DNA of 64,000 nucleotides from Echinococcus granulosus (GCF_000524195.1 NW_020170394.1:895845-959844), one strand, 5' to 3'. Counted from the first letter of the stretch, positions 51,601-63,330 are shown. Translations and numbers: made by a program. The notes: a model not told the origin generated them from the letters alone.

Positions 51601-54600
51601 GTTTTCTTCTGTACTTCTAGCGGTTTTATGCGCAGCAGCTGGCTATACTACTGATAAAGTACTAAACGAGTCTCGGTGCCAAATACACTAGTAACTGCTC
51701 TGCTATGTCTTAGTTACGGAAAAGCCTGATGCTCATCAATAACTTTGGTGTCGTCGGTAAATGTCTCATATAGAGGTGCTGTGGAATGGTCATTCCATCT
51801 GTCACTCTTTTAGCTAAATATCATTAATGTTAGTAGCATGATTCACGGGAAATTTATTATCACTTGCGTCGACTTATGTTCTACTTAAGGTTCTTTCCCT
51901 CATCACTTTCATTGAACTTTCTGGAGGAAATGCAAGAATCGTAAAAATTACCACATCAACTTATGTAATTTAACAATAGATTCTTGAATTTTATTAAAAT
52001 TGGTGAATTGTTAGGCTTTGTAGGAAAGTCATGGTAATGTGCATTTTTATATTGCTTATTATCCCTCCCTCTTTTAAGATGGGACAAAGATATGTTGGTA
52101 CATATTACGCTAAGAAACACCACTTTTTTACAGTTTTACCAACTTAAGAAAATATGAGTTTCTGGACTATTTTTATTAGATCAACTCAGACTGTTGATCT
52201 TTTCAGATATAACAGTAATTGCATTTATTCCTTTCATATAGAGATAAAAACGCATTGACATTATCGCCTGCATTTTCCATTAAATTAATGATAACTTTGG
52301 AAGTACCGTTTACCCCAAACCTGTCTCTAACAGACCTCGTTTCAATGCAGTGAACACTGAGATTATTTTCGCCTCGAAAGAATGATAGGAACGTGATCAT
52401 GTAGTGCAACAATTGGTTTAATCTATGCACCTGTAGGCTCAAGCGCGTATTCGGTTCATAGCAAATCGAATCCATACACATAATCGAATGCTATAAAAGC
52501 AATTATCTTTTAGGACGGTAGACTGCAAGTGGAGGATCGGCTGTTAGCAATTGATGATCGTCCCCTGTCTTGTCTATCATCCTCTGATGCACTCCGCTTG
52601 CTCAAAACCTCGATTTCCCGCATCACTACTGATAGAGAGCCCTTCGTTCGACTTCTAGTGGCTCGCAGAATCCGTGACGTCGCTGTAGAGCCACAACTGT
52701 TGCAGCTGCCTCAACTATCTGCCACAGAAGTCTTATCCAGGCGTCATGGTAGCCCACCAAAACTGAGGCGAGGCGAGGGTGCGAACTCAGGATCATTGGA
52801 CAGTCTGGTGTGTGGTGCGATACTAAGTGCAACACCAATTTTAATTCTGGATGAGGTTTTGCCATCCAGGTCGATGTGCTCGCGACAAGTTGCTCACAAA
52901 AATCCAAATAAAATTAGTAGTGTTAGTCACGCTAAGACTAATGTGAGAGGTCATTTAAGCCTTTTAATAGCACATTTAAGTAGTGCATGCATTAGATTTT
53001 AAGCTAATTGTTGTATAAGGTACTGTAGTGGTAATTTGTAACTGAAGCACTCTTCATCCTCGGCAGCTCGTTGATGCAGCGAACCGTGTAAATTCGTTTG
53101 TGGTGTCGGCGAACGTTCATCAGACGGCCCAAGGTGAAGCTCCTCAGCCCTCTACCTCCACGAATGGGACTCGACAACAATCCAGTGCTTTCAAAAATAA
53201 TCAAGAGGTACGTCCATCCTGACTATGAATCTTAGGTATGGGAAACAGTCTTTGAAAAGATACTAAGGAAGGATTTTTCGCAGTATGCATGACTGGCTGT
53301 GGAAAGCTTGTCACGCGATATATTGGTTCAGTTTGCATGTAACACATTTGTTCTGTCTCTGCAATAATGAGTCGCTTACATACACATAAATATGCTTTTT
53401 ATTGTTTATTTCAATAAATAACACATTAACTCTCATTATAAAAAATGATTTTTTCGTGAGTTTCTTTCTGCGGGAATTCATCACTTGGTTGGTTGGATTA
53501 ATTTGTCCCTTCCGACACCACAATATGGTTCGATATTACAATCCTGTTAGAGCAAAGTCATTAATCAAAGCTGCCTCTCCTAGATATACCGGAGTCAGTC
53601 ATCTTTTTGCCTTTCATTGAAATAAATGACTTCATTGGCGTAAAAGAATTGTAGCTGCTTAAATACAACAATAGGGTACAAACAAAATATTGCATAGGAA
53701 TTTGCCTTATTTGTGATTCTAAAAAAGGTAAAATGGCCCTTCCACAGTAAATTTGATTGACGACAAATACTAGCTAACTTCTCTGCCACAGATAACTGTG
53801 ATCCTTAAAGAAGCCCAAACGTTTTCATTTTTCTTCATTAAATTCAACCGAAGTAAAACATTTAAAGTATGTGGCTTCAAAACCCTCATGTTCCCCAATG
53901 TTTTCTTCACAATGGCAATATACACATGTTGTTACTGCTGGGGATTGTGCCTGTGTGTGGCTAAGTTGTTATATATTGCATTAAAATGATTATGCCGACT
54001 ATGAACTGAACAGGCGTAACCTCTTATCCTTTCATTTTTCGACCATGTCCATCATGCTCCTCTTCACCGTCGCCAATCGTTGTGTTCCCCCAAACCCACC
54101 AAACCCCAACTTCAACCTCTTACTTTTGGGCCAATGTTTTCGGTATGTTCGTGAACGTCGCCAACGCCGCTTCTCTGTGCACCGCCTGCTGATTCAACCT
54201 GTGCCCTGTTGAATGGTGGCCACGCCTATGCACACTTATATCTTACCTTTCTCCCCCTCCCCCATCATACACACAAACACACACCGCCCATCGGTTCTTA
54301 CTTCATTCACTGCAGCTTGCTAATATGTGATGCGTGCTCCTTCCTTCCGGCGCTAGTGTTGCATGCATAGATAAGTGTGCGCGTCCATGCGTCTCCCTTT
54401 GCGCTCGTGGTCCTGTAGCCACCTCCTCTCAGTTACCTAGAATACATGCGATTTAGTTTATCTAATCACCACGAATCACTGTAAAAGGTTTGTTCTTCCT
54501 TCCATCTGACTCTATTCCTTCTAACTTTCTGTTTCCTACTACCTTTTAACAACCTAACTTTAGTGCAGTGTTACAACTTGTATGCAAGCATGATTTTTAT

Positions 54601-57600
54601 GGTGGCATGAAATACCATCTCGGCTGGCCCAATTTCATCGCGCTTATGAATAAAGGAAAGTTGATAGAATGTTCGAATGGGTAAATCGGTTTGATGGAGA
54701 AGGTATAAGACCACCGCTTTGTATGTTCGTTTTTGATTGCAATAATGTCGTAAAAAGTTTTCATAACCGGTTAAACTTCCATTCGATATCTACATATGTG
54801 GGGGAATTGGCTAGTCATCCCCGTGCCTAGCCTAAGTTCCTTTCGGTTATTTTGCTTCAAACTATGTTGATAATGCAATAAAAACTAATGCTCGTGACCG
54901 TTTGTAAATCGTTCATGGTAGGTATCTGGACTTTGATACATAATTGCGTCATCACTGTCAGTGGATAAATGCATATTAGTTTGGTGCAGATAATGACACC
55001 TCAAAAATACCTATGCCAACTACCTGAGATTTGTATCACATCGTCATTTTAAGTGAGACATTGCAGTTGTTGGTCGTATTTCTACCTATTTGGTTGAACT
55101 TATTTGGTTTGGCGCCCATACATTTTAGGTGAATTTCCACTAATCGTGTGGCTCTGGAGCTTCTACGTGAATGAGGGAAAAAACTACACTTTCATAGCAT
55201 GTTTAATAAGAATTTCCCAGCATTATTTGCAATTTCCTGTTGAGGTGAAATTTATCATTAAAACACTGTTCCATCATCAGCGGCCTTAAAATTTCCTGTG
55301 TAATATGCGGAGATCATTTCAAGGGTTTTGATAAATGAGCTGGCAGTATACTGTACTATTTTACATTTTTAGACGTTATTTGGTAAAAAGCAGTTCAACC
55401 AATCCAACTCCCTTCGAAAATACTCCTCTCTCGAGGCATTGAGAAGCCCTAAATTGCTACCCGAAGCTCCAGCTCAAATTGACTCGTATGTTTCTTATTA
55501 TAGACTTGAAAGTTTCCCAAAATGGCATTTGATGCGACATTTTAATATTGCTTATTGGGTGTGAAAATCTACATAAACGAGTATCCATGGTACATGTAAA
55601 AATATGCCTTTTTATAAGGTTCTTTTACAAGTTCAAGTATTAAATTATGCGGTTTTAATGAAGAAGTGCAATTTTTCGTTCCAATGTGGTGCTCTCCACT
55701 AGCTATCGAATGTCAAATAATAACAGCAAAAGCAGCAATTCAGATTGTGTTTTAGTCACGAATCATCTGCGAAGGCCGAAACATCCACACTTGGCGTAAA
55801 GCAAGAGCATCCAGATTCAGCAAAAACGGACTCTTCAGCTACCTCTGACACAGCTACCTTCGCTACCGCCACTTCAGGTACCTTTGAGTAACCTTATACC
55901 TCACCATCTTGCGGTTTAAACTGTTATTAGGAAAAACAATAGGTTTGATCACGTTCGAATTTTCGTAGACCTCATGCGTGGCTATCACTGAGATTTGTTT
56001 CGTGGTGTCATAAGGCGAACACAGTTTTCACACTTTCCTCTAGCATGATGGCCAGGGAGAAGACTCATCAGGAATGGTTGAACTCTTCGTGTCTTCAATA
56101 ATGTTGCAACACTAACAGGTAATAACAGCTGCATTGGAAGTGAATAAGACGATTCTTACATCAGCATCATACGCGCCTCATTTGTATAAAAGATGTGCAA
56201 CACTAAAACACAAGTTGAACAAAATTTTGAGGGTAATTTGATTTTAGGCGACACTTTCGAACTGTGTTTGGGTTGAGTATCCAGGTTTTCCCTTTTCTCT
56301 CAGTATTGGCTTTCATCTCTGAATGACTTACCGAGAACCTGTGGTCTTCCATTTTCATGAATTTGTGTTTCTATTGGACATGTGAAAATCGGGGATATAA
56401 AGACGGCAATGGAAAGGAAACCTGCATTAGTTCGTTGATGTACCTTTAACTGTTAAAGAGGTGAACTTTTGGTGCGTATTTGTAAATGCTAAAACAAAGG
56501 CAAATAGTTGCTGCGGATGGACTACGTCATAACATGGTATTTTTCTTCGGGACACACGCTTTGGAAGAGGTTAATTTGTAAACAGCGGTGCCTCATGGAA
56601 ACGAAAAAGTGATACATTCATTTTCCCCATTTGAGCAGAAATAAAATGAGAGTGTTTTTTTGTAACATGGAAAATTAGTGGTCCAAAGTCAATGCTCGGA
56701 TAGACTGTTCGATTAGCAATTTTACTAGTGACATAAAAGTGGCTGTAGTGCATTTTATTAATATGCCCAATCACGTTTCCTAGCCCAACTTCATTCAGCG
56801 AGCTAACCAGGAGCAATCTCGTCAAAAAAGTCAATTTTGACCTTAGAAATTACTACGGCACTGCAAATTTCCAAATGTTTTTCTTTTAGCTTAGGTTCTG
56901 TCGAAAGTATTTTTTAAAAATAAATTAATTGATGTGATGTGGCTACCTAACCAACTTAAGTAGAGGGTATTAGTTATTTGGCTTACGGCCCAGCTCACTC
57001 TCACTGGAAATCCCACACTTCCTAACGAAAGCAGTTTGGGCAAAGCGAAAAAAGTTTCCTCTTTAACAGTTACCACTTTAGCAGTTGTCAAGCATTGTTG
57101 GCCTTACATTTAAATGGCTTCTTAGGCAAATAGTTAGTCGATTCTTGAGTACACAATTTCATTGTTTTTGCTTGTCAAGAGTACGGAAAATAAGTTTGTT
57201 AAGAATAATATTTTTTGCATTAAAACAACCGCTGTAACGTGCTTCTTACACTTGTGTTATGAGAATTAGGTTCGGTATGGGGGAGATTGGATTTATTACA
57301 ACACAACGCACCAGTTATTATGGGGCAGATATTTTATTTGCAATATTTAAGCTGTGAACACCATCTAGGACGCGTAAAAATGCGTCTTGTGTTCAACCAC
57401 CTTTCTTCCATTTACTACTAATGTTAAAAAGACCTTGCACCTGACTATAAAACATCAAATCAGAATTTGAGCAATGTTATATTGGACAGACCCTCGATCG
57501 GGGCAGATTTACCGCTGTGACTCTCAAGGCACGGTGGATACGACGACAGAGTCAGATTCCACAACCCTCAATGACCTCTCAGGAAGGGGTGTTGGAGACC

Positions 57601-60600
57601 AGTTTTCTGATGGCAGCAGCTACGATGTGCTAGCGGTGGGTGCCTCTCGTCTCTACGAGGATGAAAAGTCCACCTCGGGTGCTATCTCCGAGCCTGAGAT
57701 ACTGCCCAGCCTACAGCGACGGCGGCGGCGGCTGCGGAAGAAGACAGGAAAAGCGCGGGTGGGAAGTCGGTCCCATAGGCAAGATGGTGGAAACATGCAC
57801 CAGCGTACCGTCGTAGTGGTGAAGCAACCCAAAATTGATCTGGACAACATGGTTGTTGTGGCTTTCGACAGGATTCAGGCCTCAGGCGGACTTCAGGAGT
57901 CTGTCGCTGTCCAGACATCACCTTCGGAGGAGAATATGGACTCTAGCGATCTACAAAGACGACGTACGACTGGGCGTGGGACCGGGTTTTGGAGGAAGGG
58001 CAAGGCCACTTCTGAAGACAAGAGTGTGGGTAGCAGTGAAAAACCGCAAGGTAAGGGTCAGTTGTCGGCTTATGTAATTGCATTTATGGAATGATTCAAT
58101 TTTACAAGTTCGCATAGGCAGATTTTATAGAACTTACGATTTTTAGGTGTTTTGCATCTGCTATTAGCATTTTTGGTTCTTTTTAACGGTTACTGTAATG
58201 TATTTTGGCAGAGTGCATTATTTTATTCATCTAATGAAAAAGTTTTGTGACAGATGTTTCTGCCAGGAATAGCCAAACTTAAGCCTATTTTTACTTACAG
58301 AGGTCCAACAAAGCAAGCGAAATCATCCTTCGGAAAGCGCGTTAAAGAAACTTCTTCGGTAGGCTTTAGCGCCTCTTTATTACCATTTGTGGTGCTGTAA
58401 TTTGTAGACAAATAATTGGCCATGGTTGGACATTACGCACCGATTGTATGCTCTGAATATTTTTAATTCTTAACGGTGTAGCACATGCTGAATAGCTTTT
58501 AGTACATTTAGGAGCACGGCCAAGTATGTTTACCAACGCATTTAAAAATTACTCCCTGTCAAAGTTGTTGAACATCTTAGAAAAATGCTAATAGTCAGTG
58601 TTTAGCATACAGCAATGGCTTAGAGCAAACTGCTGCTTATTTTTAAATCAGTAAACACAACTGGCCATCAAATTTTATTTGAAAGAAATATTCTTTTTTA
58701 AAATGTTTCATTCTAGCATGAAAATGATATTACGGAAAATCTCTATCAATTCCTATCGGTTTCTGATCAGTTGCGTGGGAGCAATTCGGAAATTAATACA
58801 AGCTATTATTATACGACTGACATCGTGTGTGTTCAATGTTCAGGCACCATTATACACGTGTGCTTAGGCTGGGAGACGAGTAGGTCCAAGACTTAATAGA
58901 AATAGTAGAAATATCAGTGATGATTTCTAAACTATCGCCAAGCACTGTATTGGTTGGAAGAGGACATTTTCTAAGACGCAGTGCTAAAACCGCATTGCAG
59001 TTTTGTGAAGCCCTCGGGTCGATCGCACTCGGAGTACACGGCTCCTGTGGCTCGAATATTTTCTGGTCGTAACCTTGACCGTGGTACGGTGGCCTACACT
59101 TCCACACACCACCCGAGTCTCCGCCTACCGGTGAGGAGCCCCCTGCCCACTGATCTAGCATGTGCTTCAATGGGTGCCGCTGGACATCTCATCTGGGATT
59201 CATCGCACCTCCAAATCCATCGTCCGCGCCTCGTCGGCGACCGACCCCGGCTCCTTCTCCACCGTACCTGGAACCCCATGGATCCCACCCTCCTGTAGGT
59301 TTGAGCTACCTTTTTCCTAGTTCCCGTGATGTTTCCCTAAATGTTATTACTGAGGCGTTGAAACCATAATTATCTATTCTGCTATTCCTTATTGAACTAT
59401 TTACTTCTCTTTGAGTTTTTGGAAATTTTATGCTACGAATTAAAATGTTCAATTGTCCTGACTGAAGAGTTTTTAAATGACTAATTATTTTGTGGAATAA
59501 TTATGTATGCAGTAGTAATCGGCAGCCCAAATTCAGAGGTCACTGTCCGGCAAAGACAATGGTAATTGAGCTGCGATGAGCAGACCAACAACATCGTCGG
59601 TACTGTGACACCTTTAACTCATTGAAAAGGGCAAAATAACGGTTTGAAACCGTTTTTAATGCGTGGTGAAGCATAATAATAAGGAACAAAGGCGAAGAAA
59701 GTAGGATCTATCCTGTCATTTGTCGTGTTTCATTCGCACGGACGATTTTTATTTAACCAGTTAGCCCAAAAACATGCATGTAAAAGTATTTGTGCGCAAC
59801 GTGAAGAAACAGTAGCTGCATTTGGTAAATATGTACTTTTTTAGAAACGCCAACGGCACGCCCATACCGACTTTTCAAGCATCTCTCTCACAAACCAAAA
59901 ATCAGCCGCCTCCCACCCCCTTTCCCCTGGATCAAGATCTGAAAGCTACATCGCCCTCCCTGGGAGTCAGCTCTCCGCTGGATGAGGGGAACTACGTCTC
60001 TTTGGGGCAACAGCAGAACTACGCCGAACTGGCCTTCTCACCAACGCCAAAGCAGCATCAACAGCAGCGGCAGACTGTGCATCTAGTTCCTGGTAGTGCA
60101 GATTCTACACTCGCCCACATTCCTCCACCAATGGCAGCACTGAGTCTGACAAAGCTTAAATCGGTCCTCTCCTCTTGCCCTCCGCAACAACCCCCTCCGG
60201 GTGAGGAGGCTGAGGGATTGGCTTCTTCTCCAACAACCACTCTCGATGCCATGGCCCGTAGTGGTAGCGGCGGTGGAGACGCTAGCAACACCAACAAGTG
60301 CACTATCAATCAATTGTATGACATGAATCTCAGTTGCTGCTCTACTGCTTATGAATCCATTGTTGATGCAAGTGATTTCCGTGTTCCTATGGAAATATGC
60401 CTTTGGATGTGTGTGACTTTGGACTTTCTATAATTATCGTTTTATTTTAGATGCGAAATGCTAAAGTTGCGGAGAGTGGCGAACCAACGGCCCCAAAAAG
60501 TGATCGGTAGGTCTACCCAATGCACGTTTTTTTGCTAGTGGCATTAAAATTAGACTTCATTCAAAGCTTTATAATCATTACTTAAAATTGTCGTTTTTTG

Positions 60601-61406
60601 ATTTTGTTGACTTCTCATCCTTACGTGTACCATCGCATCATCACACCCCAGTGCGTCAATGGGTGGGAATATTGTTGTAAATAAGACTTAAACATTCAAA
60701 AAATCGAAATGGCTCACTACGAAGCACTTCGACCATTTTTTATGAATCGTGAAATACTAGCAAATTTTCATGTGTGACGTCGATTGAAACCTAAGGGTAG
60801 TTGATAGCCCATTATGAAGTTATTTGCACGCAGAGCATTCACTTTTCAGCAAACGGAAGCAGAGATAGGTGAATTGATTGCTGACGGACCTTAGAGAAAT
60901 GCATCGGCCCACAGAAGACTATCAATATACTATCATGCAGACCATATAAATCCCTCTCTGTGTCAGAAGCAACTCGCTCCATTGCAAAAGTAAACGAAAG
61001 CAACTATAAAGCATTGGTGAGTCAACCCAAAAGGAGTACTTTGAAGGAAACACGACAAATTTTGTTGGACTCATTACAGCCCCGTATTTCATATCGCTAT
61101 TACCTGTGGCTTTGAATTTCAGAGGATCTCTTATCAGTAAGACCCACCCCTATGTCTAGCATTTATACTCACCTTCTGGTAGCAAATAACTGAGAAATCC
61201 AAATTATCTGAATAAACTTATATTGGTCTATTACTCGTGTATTTGGCCCATTTACTTTTCATAGGAAAGTGTACGAGGATGCCGAGGCTCTCTATCGACA
61301 TCTTTCGCTTGTGAGGATCGCTGATGAGACTTCCCCGATGACGAATCATCCCTCCCTTGAGCCCCCCAAATCCATCAGCTCTGTGCCGCATCCAGATGTT
61401 AGCTGA
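30709..61406 (+). CDS. PARD3: Partitioning-defective 3 homologue (PAR-3/Bazooka)
   Basis: Polarity scaffold that oligomerises and recruits PAR-6 and aPKC to the apical or junctional cortex. Exons: 30709-30828, 31434-31541, 33179-33626, 34463-34530, 34587-34619, 36117-36148, 36251-36599, 37282-37674, 37933-37999, 38299-38596, 39541-40071, 40819-40944, 44571-44992, 46304-46446, 48215-48397, 49379-49756, 52514-52807, 53067-53207, 55373-55485, 55756-55877, 57490-58050, 58301-58358, 59001-59294, 59845-60412, 60451-60506 and 61265-61406. Phases agree throughout; 6,048 nt gives 2,015 residues, against about 1,350 in human PARD3. Domains: N-terminal oligomerisation domain (1-80), PDZ1 (about 766-880), PDZ2 (about 990-1080), PDZ3 (about 1120-1290) and aPKC-binding CR3 (about 1394-1402). 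The extra length is low-complexity linker. The donors at 40071, 34530 and 60412 are the weakest. Confidence 0.95.
31542..33178 (+). other. PAR-3 intron 2
   Basis: The join across this 1.6 kb is phase 0 and restores an uninterrupted oligomerisation domain. I see no other gene in it. Confidence 0.6.
33909..33923 (+). CDS. PARD3: Possible optional 15-nt microexon of PAR-3
   Basis: An acceptor (CTTCACAG) and an excellent donor (GTAAGT) flank 15 nt that can be inserted in phase 1 between exons 3 and 4, adding AGFVE without breaking the frame. Alternatively the same acceptor opens a longer phase-0 exon to about 34053 reading EEISCHSLSPSVKKPREK, which would need exon 3 to end at 33640. Transcript data would decide. 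Confidence 0.35.
34463..38596 (+). other. PARD3: PAR-3 linker before PDZ1, exons 4-10
   Basis: Seven exons encode mostly low-complexity linker. It includes a Cys-x2-Cys-x10-Cys-x2-Cys pattern across exons 6 and 7 (residues 265, 268, 279 and 282), a proline-rich patch TPPLPPPIVFDYDKN, and an acidic run in exon 8 (37360-37420). A second acidic stretch, EETEEEAEAEEDY, lies in exon 10. The chain is held together by phase: exon 6 (32 nt) and exon 9 (67 nt) are each needed to keep the frame. Little of it aligns with vertebrate PAR-3, so exon choice rests on splice signals. Confidence 0.7.
39541..44640 (+). other. PARD3: PAR-3 PDZ1 domain, exons 11-13
   Basis: PDZ1 is split across three exons: LTIRFTNTMPGENLGIQI in exon 11, GLEVHAIMPNGRVAREG plus SVGDRILSINDTSLIGV in exon 12, and GRDIFQEALKNHELALQV in exon 13. 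The carboxylate-binding loop reads ENLGIQI, matching the PLGIHV type of vertebrate PDZ1 rather than canonical GLGF. A linker of about 25 residues follows strand B. In vertebrates PDZ1 binds PAR-6 and junctional adhesion molecules; here the partner is inferred. Confidence 0.88.
40945..44570 (+). other. PAR-3 intron 12, inside PDZ1
   Basis: A 3.6 kb intron interrupts PDZ1 between strand/helix elements. The phase-2 join gives DKGRDIF. The stretch 42000-42230 is GC-richer than its surroundings and open in one frame, but matches no domain I know. The rest is AT-rich. Confidence 0.6.
44641..48397 (+). other. PARD3: PAR-3 PDZ2 domain, exons 13-15
   Basis: After a Pro-rich linker with a five-Gln run (44862-44876), exon 13 ends TKTVRLRK and exon 14 begins GASGLGFSLTSRDQ, a canonical GLGF loop. 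It continues FIKNILPGGAALLDGNLK and GDRLLM. Exon 15 supplies VDDKDVSELGQTTTVALLR, with the alphaB helix, and LVTLVVSSG. It aligns throughout with vertebrate PDZ2 (GLGFSITSRD), which binds phosphoinositide membranes. This is the best conserved of the three PDZ domains. Confidence 0.93.
46447..48214 (+). other. PAR-3 intron 14 with a 158-codon open frame
   Basis: Within this intron, 46592-47068 stays open in one + frame. It has no early ATG and a GC-rich first half, and I recognise no domain. It may be a relic of an inserted element or chance. Confidence 0.45.
49379..52807 (+). other. PARD3: PAR-3 PDZ3 domain with large insertions, exons 16-17
   Basis: Exon 16 has EGSKEDFLKYF and FEIPIS (strand A), then LGVSVRVRP (strand B) and VFVRTVIPGGAAHK (strand C). 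Exon 17 continues DGRLQVEDRLLAIDDRPLS, SSSDALRLLKTSI and RLLVARRI. Order and motifs match vertebrate PDZ3 (GIFVKSIINGGAASKDGRL, LIVARRI). About 26 extra residues lie between strands A and B and about 34 between B and C. PDZ3 of vertebrate PAR-3 binds several C-terminal ligands; whether the insertions change this is unknown. Confidence 0.9.
49757..52513 (+). other. PAR-3 intron 16, inside PDZ3
   Basis: A 2.8 kb intron joined in phase 0. Around 50480-50640 it contains AT-rich quasi-repeats built on ATTCAA, TTAAATA and AAATAACAT words. I found no gene. Confidence 0.55.
53208..55372 (+). other. PAR-3 intron 18 with a pyrimidine-rich island
   Basis: The flanking exons join in phase 0. From about 54010 to 54560 the + strand is strongly pyrimidine-rich and GC-richer than neighbouring intron. 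It includes a short open frame from an ATG near 54046 and a good donor (GTATGT) near 54140, but no acceptor precedes it. Confidence 0.5.
55373..55485 (+). other. PARD3: PAR-3 CR3 aPKC-binding and phosphorylation motif, exon 19
   Basis: This exon encodes SNSLRKYSSLEALRSPK, which corresponds to KKSSSLESLQTA of vertebrate PAR-3, the site around Ser827 that aPKC binds and phosphorylates. Basic residues precede the serines as aPKC requires. It is strong evidence that this is true PAR-3 rather than another multi-PDZ protein. Confidence 0.88.
55756..61406 (+). other. PARD3: PAR-3 C-terminal tail, exons 20-26
   Basis: Low-complexity tail. Exon 21 carries Arg runs (LQRRRRRLRKK) and a basic segment GFWRKGKATSEDK, which might take the place of the membrane-binding KGMLKGLGDMFRFGK region. 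Exon 24 is Gln/Pro-rich. Exon 26 ends VYEDAEALYRHLSLVRIADE and then Pro-rich residues to TGA at 61404-61406. Exon 23 (59001-59294) is almost open in all three frames; I chose the frame that fits the phases on both sides. The exon 24 donor (60412 or 60382) is uncertain, but both choices keep the frame. Confidence 0.78.
55878..57489 (+). other. PAR-3 intron 20
   Basis: A 1.6 kb AT-rich intron joined in phase 1. No supported features. Confidence 0.5.
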
Positions 61407-62039
61407 TTGGCCACCGTCCTCCGCTTAATGTCGCATCCTGTTCCTAAGTCTTGTCTCGATGTAGGCGGCCTGTCTCACCAGATTGTACGTGGGTGCACAC
61501 CCAGATGCTCATTCTCTCTCCTCCTCATCTCCACGTGTGCGTGTACGCGTGTTTGTTGTGCAATGAGATATTCTGTAAATGTAGTACACACAGAGCTTTC
61601 AAGCATTTAAAGTAGCGAGATTTCCTCCAAATTGTCAACAAACCTTACAGTTTATCGGACAAATGGAATCGAGAACACGAGAACCACACAACGAGGAGAA
61701 TCTGTTTTAGTCTTTCAACGAAGAACCCTGTACAGACAACTCACATTTACCCTCCAAGCATTTTAATTAAAGATATGGCATAACGACAATCCTGTCATTT
61801 CACCTCTTTCTGATTTTGGAAAGATGCTGGTTTTCGGTTAAACTGCCTGTGCATGACTGCGACACTGACTCCACTAAATGGTGATTTCTAGTTGCTACTT
61901 TCAGATGACCACAGTCGGGTTAGTATTTTGCGCATCAAAATGAGCATTGATACGAGTGGACTGAAAATACTCAGGGAAAACATCCAAAGCGTTGATTAGA
62001 GCATGCATTTGAGGCATCAACGGCTACGGAACAGTTCGT
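61407..62039. other. Region between convergent PAR-3 and small membrane-protein genes
   Basis: It should hold the 3' UTRs of both genes. The + strand has ATTAAA at 61766-61771, a common polyadenylation signal variant about 360 bp past the PAR-3 stop. Nothing else stands out. Confidence 0.45.
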
Positions 62040-62417
62040 TTAGCTGTTTGTGTCATTTATGAGCATTGCACCCGGTCGGGTGTCCTCCGTTTTAATGAAC
62101 ATGGCTGACGCGACTATGAAGGCCGCAACGAAGAAGATGTAGAGCCCGTAGATAAAGAGAATTGTTGCACAAAAGGGCGTCATTTGTGTCCTTCCTGGAG
62201 TAGAATGTTTGTCGTAAACCTCCTCATCACTGGTGTCCTCTAATTCCTTAAAACCCTCCTCTGGCTCTTTTGCCTCATCCAACGTTGCTTTGCTGGAGGA
62301 AGGGTGTCCCTGCAAAATTTGTGTCATCATCTCGAGTCGCAATTCAGTACTTTCTTTTCACATGAAAAGCACGTCGCCGGATCGATTACTTACTAAGATT
62401 GAATCCGAGAAATTCAT
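62040..62417 (-). CDS. Small single-pass membrane protein, 97 residues, two exons
   Basis: Exon 1 is 62417-62394 (MNFSDSIL) and exon 2 is 62309-62040. They are joined across an 84-bp intron with a good donor (TTA/GTAAGT) and acceptor (TTTTGCAG), both phase 0. The first 50 or so residues are acidic and Ser/Glu-rich. Residues about 52-80 form one hydrophobic helix including FCATILFIYGLYIFF and VAAFIVASAMF. About 17 residues follow to TAA. There is no N-terminal signal peptide. The ATG sits one base after a pyrimidine-rich acceptor (CCCTCAACGCAG), as in PAR-3. I do not recognise the family. A longer gene with further 5' exons to the right is possible. Confidence 0.65.
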
Positions 62418-63330
62418 GCTGCGTTGAGGGAAAAATGGGTAGTTGCTTGGATTTTACTACAACTTCAATGGCCCTAAACTGATCTTCCCATTAGTCCACA
62501 CCCACATTAATGCTATGGGTTCCTTTTTTAAAACGCCGATTAGGGTAAGAAGGCGTGAAATCAATGCATCAACAGCCATGGCGTACGAAACGGTATGGAG
62601 AGTAAGGGCAATTGGAAAGGACTAAAGTAGTACCACTTTATTGAAAGTTAAGTAACTCATAATTGATAATAAACAATAATTTATAAGGCATTTTTTGGCT
62701 AATAGGAAAATATTATTAAACAGTACTTCGGTAATGCATTGATGCATTTTTTTGTGCTAAAATATTTGTATGATGCTATTCTCCTGGCCTATAATGCTCC
62801 AAAAGTAGGGAGGTTTTGTCAACGCCACAAAAAACTATTAGGCTCTGCACTGCTTGTTGAACTCTTTTGGAAAAAAAATAAGTTCACGCTAATGACATCA
62901 AATCGTCGTTTACCAATGCAGACAGGGTCATAAACAACTGTATGAATACATGGGGTGAGATTATTTAGAAGTCAAAAATACTGAATGCGTAGATTGCCTC
63001 ATCATCAGTGGATTTTATGTCCAATTGATGTAATTTTGAATGCATTTCCACGTCAGAATTGAAGGCAAACCATGACGTGCACCCGCAAATGTTTGCACAA
63101 GTGTACCCACGTTTATACGCATGCAGTGCTTATTCGTAGTGTTTGTCTACATGGTATGAGGTACATAGTAATCGGAGGGGGACACTGTGAATAACACCGT
63201 TCTCCAATAGTCCTAACTGGAGCAACATGGTAACATGGTCATCATGCAGCACTCAGAACCATAAGCTGGAAACAAATACCACTGTAGCAATAAAGTTAGA
63301 AAGCAAACAGATTTCGGTGTTCACTGTAGT
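62418..63330. other. 5' flank of the small membrane-protein gene
   Basis: AT-rich with no supported gene. It contains the acceptor-like site at 62419-62434 on the minus strand and presumably that gene's promoter. Short open frames on the + strand show no domains. Confidence 0.4.

Noticed and set aside
59094..59288. Minus-strand and extra + strand frames over PAR-3 exon 23
   Set aside because: Only one frame fits the phases of exons 22 and 24.
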